Source of the DNA: Bacteroidales bacterium
GTDB lineage: Bacteria; Bacteroidota; Bacteroidia; Bacteroidales; Marinilabiliaceae
Assembly (NCBI GenBank): GCA_003249255.1
Contig: QKJP01000033.1
Coordinates: forward strand, 1 to 40,532
Length of the DNA: 40,532 bases
Direction: 5' to 3'
Shown here: piece after piece, positions 1 through 8,809 of the stretch
Layout: each line of letters opens with the position of its first letter
Numbering within the stretch: the stretch's first letter is position 1
Notes under the pieces: model-generated
The model's database searches: none
What the model saw: the letters and a program-made list of their open reading frames with translations, nothing else
What the model was told of the DNA's origin: nothing
Made by a program: the position numbers and the translations under genes

Positions 1-56
1 TGATCTGCTGTTCTTAATATGTGCTCTAGGTTTTTCCTATTAAATAATCAAAGTTA

Positions 57-311
57 ATGCAGCAGATGGAGCTTTTATACCGAAGTAAATTATCATTTCT
101 TATAATATTCCTGTCTTTTGTCTTAAGAGTACAAACTAACGATTATAAAATATCCAATAAGCTAAAAGCTTTGGTTGATTTACATAATATTGCCGGAATG
201 TTTCATGAGAACTGGAATAAGCGATGGATTTGGACCGTCTTTAGAGATGCCGGAAATCACGTTATTCAACCTCCATCGTTTTCGGTAAGTTTGGTTTATA
301 AGCCTTTGTAA
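57..311 (+). CDS. Doubtful small ORF, possible remnant of an exported or outer-membrane protein
   Basis: The 84-residue product is not recognised. Residues 4-28 include a hydrophobic stretch (FLIIFLSFVL) that could be a signal peptide. The last residues (PPSFSVSLVYKPL) resemble the final beta-strand of an outer-membrane barrel, with alternating hydrophobic residues. No full family signature is present, and the ORF sits alone at the edge of a long stretch of non-coding DNA. It may be a decayed 3' end of a larger barrel gene fused by chance to an upstream ATG, or simply a chance ORF. The call is weak. Confidence 0.22.
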   Translation: MQQMELLYRSKLSFLIIFLSFVLRVQTNDYKISNKLKALVDLHNIAGMFHENWNKRWIWTVFRDAGNHVIQPPSFSVSLVYKPL

Positions 312-430
312 ATACTATCAAATGTACTGATGTGACAAGGTGCAAATTAGATGGGGTATGCGTAAGTGACTCTTTAATTTAGAAAGTAAAGCAATAATAT
401 ATTTTTGCCTGTATGGCAAATTTGTATCAG

Positions 431-450
431 CACAGGGATTAATCCCTGTG
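431..450. repeat. Perfect 20-bp palindrome
   Basis: The sequence CACAGGGATT is followed at once by its exact reverse complement AATCCCTGTG. There is no spacer, so it looks more like a dimeric protein-binding site or a cruciform than a transcription terminator, and no T-run follows. No nearby gene makes a target obvious. Confidence 0.6.
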
Positions 451-637
451 TTATGTTTAAAATGAGAAATAATGTCAGTAATTCCCCCTCTAACATTTTT
501 TGTAGGAAACAGAGTTTAATCACATTTTTTTTGACAGGATTTACATGATTAACAGGCTTACAGCTAAGATTTTTTTTAAAAAAATCTTGTCTTAAAAGCG
601 ATTTCGGATCAATCCGGAAACTTGTGGAGTATAAAAT

Positions 638-709
638 AATAAGGTTATTATTTTTACAATTTAATAACTACTAAGGTTTTGTATAGTTATAAGGTTTAAT
701 AACCTTATT
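638..709. repeat. Inverted repeat pair with nested hairpin (AATAAGGTTATTA)
   Basis: AATAAGGTTATTA (638-650) recurs as its exact reverse complement at 697-709. Nested in the right arm is an 8-bp hairpin, ATAAGGTT-TAAT-AACCTTAT (689-708). Two more AAGGTT/AACCTT motifs lie at about 673 and 757. It is downstream of the histidine kinase gene on the other side of a small ORF. Its function is unknown. Confidence 0.5.
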
Positions 710-786
710 TTTAGTTAGCCGAAGGCACCTCAGTAGAATATAATTCACAATAAAACAACCTTATTAACTTTTAGCATTTGTCGGTA

Positions 787-918
787 TTAGTATAAAGTAT
801 TCCCCAGAAATATAGCTTGATCCGCGATTTCCCTGATCAGGCTGTATGCCTGATCCATATATTCTGCTACATTGCTACACAAGACGGTTTTACAGATCAA
901 AAAATATTTTTTCATCAT
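787..918 (-). CDS. Possible 43-residue small protein, not recognised
   Basis: This is a short ORF on the same strand as the histidine kinase, starting about 40 bases after its stop. The tandem ATG at 918/915 is preceded by GAAGG at a 7-base spacing, a reasonable ribosome-binding site. The product (MMKKYFLICKTVLCSNV and onward) has no signature I recognise. It has a mildly hydrophobic N-terminus and two cysteines. It could be a real small protein co-transcribed with the kinase, a remnant, or chance. A longer reading of the same frame overlaps the kinase gene and is less likely. Confidence 0.25.
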   Translation of the reverse strand: MMKKYFLICKTVLCSNVAEYMDQAYSLIREIADQAIFLGNTLY

Positions 919-958
919 ATTTATACCTTCATAGGTTTTGGGCTTGATCTGGTTTGTT

Positions 959-2899
959 TTAATCGGCAGGAAAGTAAATCGTAACGGAGGTATACTCACC
1001 TAATTCCGATTTAATATCAAGCTCTCCATGGTGTTCCTGAATAATGTTGTAGCTTATTGAAAGTCCCAAGCCAGTACCTTCACCGGGAGATTTTGTTGTG
1101 AAAAAAGGATCTGTTACTCTGGCCAGGTTTTCTTCACTTATGCCCTGTCCATTGTCGCTTATTTCAATTATGATTGACCCGTTTTTATGTTGAGTTGAGA
1201 TCTTTATTTGACCAGCTTCATCGATAGCTTGCAACGCGTTCATTAAAATATTTAGAAACGCTTGGTGTAGGTTTGCAGAATTCCCATGAATACTTGGTAG
1301 GTTTTTTTGATAATCTTTAATTATTGAAACCTTTCCATTCAGCTTGTTTTCGATTAGTAGAAGGCAGTTGTCTAAAATGTTGTTAATCAAACAAGTTTCG
1401 TCATGGTTATTCTCTGAAACGTTTAAGTCATTTAAGCCTTTAACAATATTGCTTGCTCTTTCCACGCCTTCTTTTATGCTTTTTAAAGCATACGAGGTGA
1501 GTTCTTTATCCGCCGTGTTGTGCTCTTCAAAATATTCTTTTAACACGTGGTAACTGCCTAATATGAAGTTCAAAGGATTGTTTATTTCATGCGCTACTCC
1601 GGTGGTTAATACACCTAAAGAGGCCATTTTTTCAGCTTGGATAAGTTGATTTTGTGTTTCTTTTAAATTTTGTAGAGTAGCAAATAGTTCGGTATTTCTT
1701 TCATTAATTATTTCATTTTTTGTATTGAGTTCCTCATTGGCGTCTTGTAATTCGTTGTTTGCATGCTGCAATTCGAGATTTAACCTTCTTTTTAGCAAGA
1801 ATAACCTTGAAATAATAAATGCTGCAATCATAAAGCCTGAAAGCATTATTACAAATAATAAAATGAGTTTTCTTTGATTGTCAATAAACTCTTCTTTCTC
1901 ATTCAGTACTTTGTTTTTTTGGATAATTTGAGATTTTAAAAGATTCGCATCTTCTTGCAAATTTTCTATGTTGTTTTTAAGTTGATTTAGTTTTTCTTGT
2001 TTGGATTCTATGTCTTGATAGATTAATTCCAGTTTTGCATTTTTAGCTTTTACTTCAGATTCTTTATCCTTCAATATTTGTTTTTGTTTTTCTGCGAGTA
2101 GGGTACGTCTTTGTGTTTCGATGGATAATGAATCCATTTTTAAAGCATACTGTTGTAATGTGGATTCTTTTTGTGTAAGCAGTTCGTCTTTTGTTTGTAG
2201 CACCTTTTCTTTTTGCTGTAACTTATTTTCTGCCACGGATAACTTATTCCGGCTTTCGTTGAGCTTTGTGTCAAATTCTTCAAAGGCAGTTTTAATGTCT
2301 ACAACACTACCTCCATTTAGCAAAATGTTGGGTTCAACTGCTAATTTAGCTAAGGTAAGATTCGCCATGTTAATTTTAAAAGCCATACGGTTGCCGTCTC
2401 TCATTAAATTGACGTGTACATTTAATGGATCATCATAATTATCCGTAATTACAAGAATGTTGTTTTCACGAGCCAGCTCAAATATCTGATTGATATTGCT
2501 TATGTCAGATTTATTAAAATAGACGGTGTTGCAGTTTAATAGGTCGTTAATCCTATTGGCTTGCACTAATTTTAGTTTTTTCTTTCGAACCTTTATTGAG
2601 CCTTCAAATGATTTTAATGCCTTGTAAATGTGGTTGTCATCACTTAAAAAACCAATTACAAATTCCTCATGTTTATTATCGGGCCATTTAATATTTTCAC
2701 AGATTTGTAAAATTACTGCACCTTTTAAATCATCTGAATTGACTTGAGCATGAGTTTGTTGAGTGGGGAGGATGGAGAGTAAAATCCATAACATGCAGAG
2801 TCTTAAATATAAAAAACAAGAATCCGGTTTGATGGGATCAAACATTCCTATAGCGTTTATCTTAAGCAATATTTTCATTTCTTTTATCAACTCTTGCAT
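959..2899 (-). CDS. Sensor histidine kinase with N-terminal YfiR-like (DUF4154) domain
   Basis: This is a 646-residue membrane sensor kinase. Residues about 33-51 look like a signal sequence (WILLSILPTQQTHAQ). Residues about 53-200 match the YfiR/DUF4154 pattern: an IKWP motif, a GFLSDD strand, and the late motif MAFKINMANLTLAKLAVEPN. A long coiled coil follows (about 215-335), then one transmembrane helix (about 344-368) and a second short coiled coil. The HisKA dimerisation helix carries the phospho-acceptor H437 in GVAHEINNP. The ATPase domain has its N box (ILMNALQA), G1 (DNGQGI) and G2 (GEGTGLGLS). It should autophosphorylate in response to a periplasmic signal. No response regulator is adjacent, so its partner is unknown. 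Start 2899 has AAGGTGG close upstream; an alternative ATG is at 2878. Confidence 0.88.
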   Translation of the reverse strand: MQELIKEMKILLKINAIGMFDPIKPDSCFLYLRLCMLWILLSILPTQQTHAQVNSDDLKGAVILQICENIKWPDNKHEEFVIGFLSDDNHIYKALKSFEGSIKVRKKKLKLVQANRINDLLNCNTVYFNKSDISNINQIFELARENNILVITDNYDDPLNVHVNLMRDGNRMAFKINMANLTLAKLAVEPNILLNGGSVVDIKTAFEEFDTKLNESRNKLSVAENKLQQKEKVLQTKDELLTQKESTLQQYALKMDSLSIETQRRTLLAEKQKQILKDKESEVKAKNAKLELIYQDIESKQEKLNQLKNNIENLQEDANLLKSQIIQKNKVLNEKEEFIDNQRKLILLFVIMLSGFMIAAFIISRLFLLKRRLNLELQHANNELQDANEELNTKNEIINERNTELFATLQNLKETQNQLIQAEKMASLGVLTTGVAHEINNPLNFILGSYHVLKEYFEEHNTADKELTSYALKSIKEGVERASNIVKGLNDLNVSENNHDETCLINNILDNCLLLIENKLNGKVSIIKDYQKNLPSIHGNSANLHQAFLNILMNALQAIDEAGQIKISTQHKNGSIIIEISDNGQGISEENLARVTDPFFTTKSPGEGTGLGLSISYNIIQEHHGELDIKSELGEYTSVTIYFPAD

Positions 2900-2996
2900 T
2901 AACCACCTTTCATGGTAAAGGTAGAAATTATCCCATTCTTAGTCAAAAGCAATTGAAGTGTATACAAGAAAGAAAGGTAGTATTATGTAAAAGAGG

Positions 2997-3030
2997 AAAA
3001 AAAGCCCCCAAGTATCAACTTGAAGGCTTT
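2997..3030 (-). terminator. Rho-independent terminator after the 703-aa GH86 gene
   Basis: Read on the minus strand, AAAGCC-TT-CAAG pairs with CTTG-GG-GGCTTT around a TTGATA loop (about 12 bp including two G-U pairs), followed by a T-run. It lies 30 bases past the GH86 stop codon and ends before the kinase gene, so the two genes are probably separate transcripts. Confidence 0.75.
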
Positions 3031-3059
3031 AAATGAATGATTGTATTTCAGCTAAAGGT

Positions 3060-5171
3060 CTATTTCAGTTTTACAAAACGTTGAGTGTATACATTATTTT
3101 TAGATTCAATATTAATTATATAAACACCTTTATCTAAATCTTCAATGCTAATGGAGTTTGAAGTTAAAGCATCTGTTTGCATTAAGCATCCTTCGGTATT
3201 GAAAACGCTGTAGCTTGCATTTTCAGCAGCATCCATCTTAATGTTAAGGTAATCAGTTGCAGGGTTTGGATAAACATCTATCAATTGAGTAGAGTTATTC
3301 ACAGCATCTTTAATATTTATTGAAGCACTATTACCATTTTCCTGATTGTACAATCTTAAAACCATACTGGAAACATAACCTCCCGCATCAGCAAATTCTA
3401 CCGTTACAGTATTATTCTTCTGTAGTAAATTATAAGGTACATCAATGTCTAGCATTCCAAAGAAAGAAGGACGTTTACTTTGTGTATCTCCTCTAAAATC
3501 GGTAGGAACGGTTACAGCTGTATTATTTACTTTAACAATTGGTTGAAGTGATAAACCATGATTACGACCTAAGCTTAGTTTTAAGGTTGCAACACCATCT
3601 GATTTAAGAGAAAGATTGTTGAAGCTAAAGCTTATAGGAGTATTGGCTACAATCTCCTGGAGGTATTTATCCGCATAATTTCTACTTTCTTGTAAGGTAT
3701 AATCAATGCTTGGAGTTTCATTAGTTGTATAAACTAATATCGTTGTTGCCATATTGCTAATGGTAGTAGAAACCGGAGCTCCTGTAGTGTTGTTAATATC
3801 CAGTTTTACTTCAGTGTTGGCAGCATCCCAGTATAGATGTCTTTCTTCAGTTGATGCAATATTGCCTGCCTCAATACCAAGTTCAGATACATTTACAGTC
3901 ACCGGATTGTTTTCAAGGTTATTGATAATCAGGTAAGTTTTGTTACCATCATTATAAGCATCTACCTGAATGTCTAAATCGGATGTGCTTGTATATAATC
4001 TGGTGCCATTTACCCCTTTCCATAATTCGTAAAATTTAATGTAATCAGTATACTCTGCAATGCCATTATCAGGGTTGAAAATATTCCAGTCTTCAGACCA
4101 AACAGCCATGATGAACGGGATGGTTTTCTCCATCATATCAGGTCGATCCATAAACTGAACCATCAAAGAGTTGATGGAACTCATACATAACCAATCGCGC
4201 TCAGGATTGCGTTTTTGATCTTCGATGTGACGCGTTCTAGCCCCATACTCAGTAATTAAAAAAGGTTTTTCTTCACCCCATTTAAGGTAGTTGTAATGGG
4301 TTAGCAAATCCATAAGAGCTTCTACATTTCCTCCTTTGCGGAACTTTTCAGTAGGCTCGTTAAAATCGTATAAATGGAAAGAATAATAATCCATCTCATC
4401 TCCGGCCAAATCGATAAAGCGTTTCCAGCGTGTTTCCCAGTTAAACCAGTTACGCGATTCGGGATCAGGGAACGCTTCGGCAAATCCACCTACTAGTGAA
4501 CCCGGTTCTTGGCGGTGTACTTCTTTTGCTGTTTCTCGGTGGAAGATGAAAAGGTCGTCCAGTATTTGTTGTTCTTCTTCAAAAGAAGGCTTTGCCGGAT
4601 CCCAGGTTTTCCATAATACATATTGGTCGATGGGATACCAAAGCGGTTCGTTTAAAACTTCTAAGTATTTAGGGCGAGGTAAGCCGGTTGCTCCCCCGGT
4701 ACCACAGGCTTCGCGTAAATAATCACACAAAAAATCACCATAATTGGTTCCTGCTTGTTCTACATTTTCGTTGGCAGCACTTACAAAAGCATCGTAAACG
4801 CGTTCTTGTCCGGTTACAACTAACTCTTGAGAGTTCTCGTAGCCATGGGCTGTGTAGTTGTATTTGTAATTGTTTTTAAAGATGGTAGCTTGAGAAGAAA
4901 TGTTTGGATAATGATCTGTTAATCCGGTAAGCGTTCCGGTTTCTCTTCCGTAATAGACATCCAAATCAGTGATGAGGTAATCCATTAGTTGTGCACCTCC
5001 TGATTTTAAATTTGCATAATTAGCAGCGTGGATTGTAATGTATTTCGACCTTTCGAACTTATCTACACCACCTACAGCGTGTTTTTTATTGAAATTAATG
5101 CTTACCCCCTGAGCATTAATTGCCATTAGACTTCCTGCCAGCAGAAAGCTTCCTAATAAGAATGTTTTCAT
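3060..5171 (-). CDS. GH86 family beta-agarase/porphyranase with T9SS type A sorting domain
   Basis: This 703-residue secreted endo-glycosidase should cut internal beta-linkages of agar or porphyran outside the cell. A signal peptide ends near residue 20 (SLMAINAQG). The (beta/alpha)8 catalytic domain follows (about 25-410). It carries the probable acid/base E175 in LEVLNEPLW and the nucleophile E308 in ITEYGAR, the arrangement expected of clan GH-A. Beta-sandwich domains follow to about 615. Residues about 629-703 are a T9SS type A sorting domain (VYPNPATDYLNI and a GVYIINI-like strand). Family recognition rests on similarity of the N-terminal region (DLDVYYGRETG, YYSFHLYDF) to the larger GH86 at 32165-37477. 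The exact substrate cannot be read from the sequence. No CBM is present. Confidence 0.85.
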   Translation of the reverse strand: MKTFLLGSFLLAGSLMAINAQGVSINFNKKHAVGGVDKFERSKYITIHAANYANLKSGGAQLMDYLITDLDVYYGRETGTLTGLTDHYPNISSQATIFKNNYKYNYTAHGYENSQELVVTGQERVYDAFVSAANENVEQAGTNYGDFLCDYLREACGTGGATGLPRPKYLEVLNEPLWYPIDQYVLWKTWDPAKPSFEEEQQILDDLFIFHRETAKEVHRQEPGSLVGGFAEAFPDPESRNWFNWETRWKRFIDLAGDEMDYYSFHLYDFNEPTEKFRKGGNVEALMDLLTHYNYLKWGEEKPFLITEYGARTRHIEDQKRNPERDWLCMSSINSLMVQFMDRPDMMEKTIPFIMAVWSEDWNIFNPDNGIAEYTDYIKFYELWKGVNGTRLYTSTSDLDIQVDAYNDGNKTYLIINNLENNPVTVNVSELGIEAGNIASTEERHLYWDAANTEVKLDINNTTGAPVSTTISNMATTILVYTTNETPSIDYTLQESRNYADKYLQEIVANTPISFSFNNLSLKSDGVATLKLSLGRNHGLSLQPIVKVNNTAVTVPTDFRGDTQSKRPSFFGMLDIDVPYNLLQKNNTVTVEFADAGGYVSSMVLRLYNQENGNSASINIKDAVNNSTQLIDVYPNPATDYLNIKMDAAENASYSVFNTEGCLMQTDALTSNSISIEDLDKGVYIINIESKNNVYTQRFVKLK

Positions 5172-5284
5172 GGTTAATTAGTTTAAATTTGTGAGCGGCT
5201 CCAATATACATGATAATAGCCGGGAGGTATTTAGGTATATTTGCTTTTATGTAGTGCTTGTTTGATTATAAGTTCGAGGCGTTT

Positions 5285-6076
5285 TTATTTTGTGAAAAAT
5301 ATGTTCTTCACATTATCAAATTTATCAAAGGCCATCCGACTCGATAAAATAATGCTTAAAAATAAATTTAATGAACATCCAACGAATATGGCTAACATGA
5401 TCATTATTTGATATTTAATGGCAATAATCGGCGAGCTTCCGCCCAGTATTTGACCGGTCATCATGCCCGGTAATGAAATAAGGCCAATGACTGACATGGA
5501 GGCAATCATCGGATTAAGTGCGAGTTTAACAGCTTCTGTGATAAAGGGACGGATGGCTGTTTGATGTGAGCCGGTGTTGGTTAATAAGAAATAATAGAGG
5601 TCTGATTTTTCGTTGAGTCCTTTAAAATAGGAACTTAATCCTACGATGTTATGGTTTAAGGAATTTCCCAGGATCATACCTGTTATTGGGATAAAATAAC
5701 GGGCATCGAACATATAATCTAATTTGATAATTAATCCGAGGAAAAATGTATCTACAATTATTATTGATGTTGTAGCGGCAATGGATAGAGGAAGTGCGAA
5801 TAACTTCCAATTAAGAGCAACTCGTTTAATGGTTGTTGTAACTCCAACGATAATCATGATGAATACCCACAGGAGGTTCAGATAGAGGTTGTTAAGATCA
5901 AATATAATTTCCAGATAAAAAGCAACTAAGCTCAATTGAACCAACATTCTAATAACTGCAATAACAATGGCTTGACCTAATTTTATTTTGAAGAAATGAA
6001 GTAAAAATAGAGGGATGGCCATTAATAAGAAGCTAAAAGCTAATTCGGTATAACTGATGTCGATGATTTCTTTCAT
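5285..6076 (-). CDS. fetB: FetB-type (UPF0014) ABC transporter permease
   Basis: This 263-residue inner-membrane protein has about seven hydrophobic helices. It matches the UPF0014/FetB (YbbM) family in length and motifs: an N-terminal LGQAIVIAVIRMLVQL segment, the central PITGMILGNSLN motif, and SLPGMMTGQILGGSSP near residue 205. In E. coli, FetA and FetB together form an ABC exporter linked to iron homeostasis and oxidative stress. Here the start codon lies 4 bases after the stop of the YdeI-like gene, so the two are co-transcribed. The matching ATPase is encoded 2.1 kb upstream on the same strand rather than next door. Confidence 0.88.
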   Translation of the reverse strand: MKEIIDISYTELAFSFLLMAIPLFLLHFFKIKLGQAIVIAVIRMLVQLSLVAFYLEIIFDLNNLYLNLLWVFIMIIVGVTTTIKRVALNWKLFALPLSIAATTSIIIVDTFFLGLIIKLDYMFDARYFIPITGMILGNSLNHNIVGLSSYFKGLNEKSDLYYFLLTNTGSHQTAIRPFITEAVKLALNPMIASMSVIGLISLPGMMTGQILGGSSPIIAIKYQIMIMLAIFVGCSLNLFLSIILSSRMAFDKFDNVKNIFFTK

Positions 6077-6080
6077 TTTA

Positions 6081-6698
6081 TTAATAATTTAATCCTTCGC
6101 CTTTTAGAATTTTTGGAATGTACTTTTCAATTCTTTTTAGGCGAGTTTTACTTTGTTTAGCTTGAGAAATAAAGAGAAGGTAACCGCGTTGTCTTCCCGG
6201 TGTTAAGTTTTCGAAAGCTGATTTTAATAATTGATTTTCATCCAATAGTTCTTGAAATTCATCAGGAATAGGCGGAAGGTCACTTGATTTCTCAATTTCT
6301 AACCCTGCTTTCTCTATTTCAATGGCTTCAAAAATGCTTGCTTTTATAGTTTTTTCGTTTTGGAGTATTTCATTTAGATCGGTGAATTTGAATTGCCTTG
6401 TTGTTCTGGAATTTTCTCCGGGAGCTGTTAGGAGTTGATGTTCATTGCTGAGTAAAGCACCTTTAAAAAAGCTAATGGTACAGCTTTCTTTAAAAGCACT
6501 GAGTATAACTACATTCTTCTTTTGGAAGGTGTAACAGGGCATTCCCCATTTAAGTTCTTCTGTTAATCCACAATTAATCAGAATGCTTCGAAGGGCAATT
6601 AACTCTTGAGTCCATTTGTGAACTTTACATTGGGGAGTGCCACCTAAAGGGCATCGTCCACAGCCGTCTATAAAGTAGTGGTCAACTTGAGGGTTCAT
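6081..6698 (-). CDS. YdeI/OmpD-associated family protein (DUF1801-like plus YdeI C-terminus)
   Basis: This 205-residue cytoplasmic protein has a first half resembling the DUF1801/YdhG-like fold (LKWGMPCYTFQKKNVVIL, SFFKGALL). Its C-terminal helical region, PGRQRGYLLFISQAKQSKTR, is the hallmark of the YdeI/OmdA family. An N-terminal cysteine cluster (CGRCPLGGTPQC, residues about 13-24) could bind a metal or be redox-active. The biochemical role of the family is unsettled; some members are annotated as bacteriocin-protection proteins. It sits directly upstream of fetB, with a 4-base gap. Confidence 0.82.
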   Translation of the reverse strand: MNPQVDHYFIDGCGRCPLGGTPQCKVHKWTQELIALRSILINCGLTEELKWGMPCYTFQKKNVVILSAFKESCTISFFKGALLSNEHQLLTAPGENSRTTRQFKFTDLNEILQNEKTIKASIFEAIEIEKAGLEIEKSSDLPPIPDEFQELLDENQLLKSAFENLTPGRQRGYLLFISQAKQSKTRLKRIEKYIPKILKGEGLNY

Positions 6699-6741
6699 AA
6701 GTGTTTGGTTTGTAGGTACATGATTTGTGAATATCCGTTTT

Positions 6742-6856
6742 TACGCATAATTATATCAACACGAGTCGCAAAAGCACAGAGTTTATCCAGTAAAACTTTA
6801 AAAATTTGTTTCCCTGGGTTCTCTCTGTGTTGATATTCGTTGACGTTATGACAATC
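6742..6856 (-). repeat. Dispersed imperfect palindromic repeat, copy A
   Basis: Read on the minus strand, this starts GATTGTCATAACGTCAACG, contains ATCAACACAGAGAG and AAACTCTGTGCTTTTG, and ends GTGTTGATATAATTATGCG. The blocks appear in the same order in copy B (10531-10674) and copy C (40291-40400). The two halves are roughly complementary (CACAGAG against CTCTGTG), so the transcript could fold. It fills the gap between the propeller gene and the YdeI-like gene. Confidence 0.6.
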
Positions 6857-6897
6857 ACTTTTGCATTATGCATAATTCCAGATATTCAGAATATGTT

Positions 6898-8094
6898 TTA
6901 TTGATAATTTACAGAATATATTTCAATCAAATTTTTATCGTAAGCACCAATGAGTAAAAGCAGGTGATTATCCACTTCTTTTAAGGTCATGCCATTATAA
7001 ATCGAGTAACCCAAATCGATGGATTGTATAGGTTGAAGAATACCATCCTGATGGAGCGAACATATTTGGACACCTTTGTCATCTCTTGTGCCGATAAATA
7101 CATAGGCTATATCTTCGTTTATTTTGATGAGTTCTATACGCGTAGATCCTTTTAATTTGAGTTTATCATTGTCTTTAAGGGTGGAGTGAGGCTTGATTTG
7201 TCCTTGTTCATTTACTTTAAACACATTTACACCATCTCCATGATAATCATTTTCTGCATCTGGAGTAGAGTAATGGAGTTTATGACGATGTCCAACAAGT
7301 AAGAAGTTTTGCTTACCGAGTTGTACTGTATTTACCGGAAAGGTCCCATTGAGAAATAAGGTGTTGTCATCTAGTATGTTAGATGTGTTTTTAAGGTGAC
7401 CATTGTCCAAAACTTGAAAGCTACTTAAACCGCCATCAAAAAATGAACCCGTAAAAAGGAAGGTTTTTTTTCCAATCGAAAGAGAGGACATTCCAATAAT
7501 TCCATGGAGAAATAATGAATCGTTATCCGGTATGGATTGAACATGGTGTAAACTATCATTTGCGTTAAGTTCAAAGCAAGAGATTCCCTTATCGAGTCCT
7601 CCTGCATAGATAAAGGTTCGGTTATTTATGGTAATGGGGTGGATGGTAACCGTTTCGTCAATAAAGGTTGAATCGGTATCAAAAATGGAGTTAAGTAGTT
7701 TTAGATTGCCATTTTTTTCAATTTGATGTATTTCAATGGAATTGTCGGCTTTGTTTCCTAAGATCAGAAAATTAGGTTTATGATCACCAAGTTTTGTTAG
7801 GGCTCTAATTCCGCCAAATTGGTTTGTAATTTGGTATTGTTCTAGTAAATCTAACTTTCCTTGCGGGGTAATTGTATAAGCTTCTACTGTATTTTTCTCC
7901 CCTGCCACATAGGCAAATGTTTGGTTATCGGTTTGGTGAACTAAAGCACTAACCACTTGGCCTGAATAATTGGTAGAATCAATGAAGGTTATTTGAAGAT
8001 TGTGTCCTTGTAGCTTATTAATGCGACAACAATTAGTAAAACTAGTTATTATAAATAAAAAGGAAATGTGAAAGACAATGTTGGAATGCATCAT
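6898..8094 (-). CDS. Exported beta-propeller protein, lactonase-like, possible lipoprotein
   Basis: This 398-residue protein has a hydrophobic N-terminal signal sequence ending at FTNCCR (cysteines near residues 22-23), which may be a relaxed lipobox. The rest is built of repeated units of about 50 residues with a strand-turn-strand pattern (TFAYVAGEKNTVEAYTI, TFIYAGGLDKGISCFEL, TFLFTGSFFDGGLSSFQV, YVFIGTRDDKGVQICSL). This is typical of seven-bladed propellers of the 6-phosphogluconolactonase/lactonase superfamily. No catalytic assignment is possible, so a binding or scaffold role is equally likely. It lies between the FetA ATPase and YdeI-like genes on the same strand. An ATG one codon in (8091) is an alternative start. 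Confidence 0.6.
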   Translation of the reverse strand: MMHSNIVFHISFLFIITSFTNCCRINKLQGHNLQITFIDSTNYSGQVVSALVHQTDNQTFAYVAGEKNTVEAYTITPQGKLDLLEQYQITNQFGGIRALTKLGDHKPNFLILGNKADNSIEIHQIEKNGNLKLLNSIFDTDSTFIDETVTIHPITINNRTFIYAGGLDKGISCFELNANDSLHHVQSIPDNDSLFLHGIIGMSSLSIGKKTFLFTGSFFDGGLSSFQVLDNGHLKNTSNILDDNTLFLNGTFPVNTVQLGKQNFLLVGHRHKLHYSTPDAENDYHGDGVNVFKVNEQGQIKPHSTLKDNDKLKLKGSTRIELIKINEDIAYVFIGTRDDKGVQICSLHQDGILQPIQSIDLGYSIYNGMTLKEVDNHLLLLIGAYDKNLIEIYSVNYQ

Positions 8095-8182
8095 GGTTTT
8101 ATTTGATGAATCTTTTAAAATCAGTTTTTTACATTAAACAAATATAACGGATGGAAGGTTGAAAATTTTATTTGCTGTAATT

Positions 8183-8776
8183 TTAAAGTTTAACAATTCG
8201 GGGGATATGATCTAACCATTTTTTATCATGAGAAGCCGAGAGGATTGTTTTGTCTTTTAAAGAATTAAGGGTGTTTCGTAATAACGTAACAGCATCTTCA
8301 TCTAGTGCTGAAGTTGGTTCATCCATTAAGATAATCGGACGGTCTAGGCTCAAGCAAATTGCAATAACGACACGTTGTTTTTGTCCACCACTAATTTCTT
8401 TAAAATCCTGATTTATAATTTTTTTATCTAAGCCTAATTGGTAAAGAAGATCTTTTACTTTTTCGGCGTTTTCGGATAAATTCATGAGGTCCAATAATTC
8501 ATAACCGTTATTTACAGGGAGGTATATGTTTTGCGGGATCCAAATAATTTGATTACGGATCTGCTGAACGGTTTTTGCATTTAGTTCAATGTTGTTTACA
8601 GTTATCAGACCTTTTTGTGGAGTTGTATAGCCTTGAATCAGTTTGAGTAAGGTTGATTTACCTTTTCCGGAATCTCCACTTAAACAAACATTTTCTCCGG
8701 ATTGTATATTCATGTTGAAGTCTGAATACACTTTAAGATCGCCATAACTTAGAAATATGTTTTTGCATTCGATCAT
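8183..8776 (-). CDS. fetA: FetA-type ABC transporter ATP-binding protein
   Basis: This 197-residue stand-alone ABC ATPase has its Walker A at GDSGKGKST (residues about 34-42) and Q-loop at IWIPQN. The signature is ISGGQKQR, the Walker B is IILMDEPTSALDE, and the switch histidine is in SASHDKKW. The short length and lack of extra domains fit FetA/YbbL, the partner of the FetB permease encoded at 5285-6076. Together they would export a substrate, proposed to be iron in E. coli. The gene starts 33 bases after the small membrane protein gene and is likely in one transcript with it. Confidence 0.85.
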   Translation of the reverse strand: MIECKNIFLSYGDLKVYSDFNMNIQSGENVCLSGDSGKGKSTLLKLIQGYTTPQKGLITVNNIELNAKTVQQIRNQIIWIPQNIYLPVNNGYELLDLMNLSENAEKVKDLLYQLGLDKKIINQDFKEISGGQKQRVVIAICLSLDRPIILMDEPTSALDEDAVTLLRNTLNSLKDKTILSASHDKKWLDHIPRIVKL

Positions 8777-8809
8777 ATAAATCAGCTAAAATGAAGTGGC
8801 AAGCTAGCT

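Larger units (their letters stand above)
312..786. other. Non-coding stretch with several palindromes
   Basis: No convincing gene is seen. It holds a perfect 20-bp palindrome at 431-450, an AT-only palindrome at 566-588 (a run of T followed by a run of A, flanked by AAGA and TCTT), and a cluster of AAGGTT/AACCTT motifs between 638 and 764 that form inverted repeats. Bases 530-560 resemble a phrase (in reverse, CCTGTTAATCATGTAAATCC) that I recall from intergenic regions of many environmental bacteria. That last point is memory, not a search. Confidence 0.5.

Noticed and set aside
2121-2438. 105-residue ORF antisense to the histidine kinase
   Set aside because: Serine- and phenylalanine-rich translation of the opposite strand of a coiled-coil region; no start signal.
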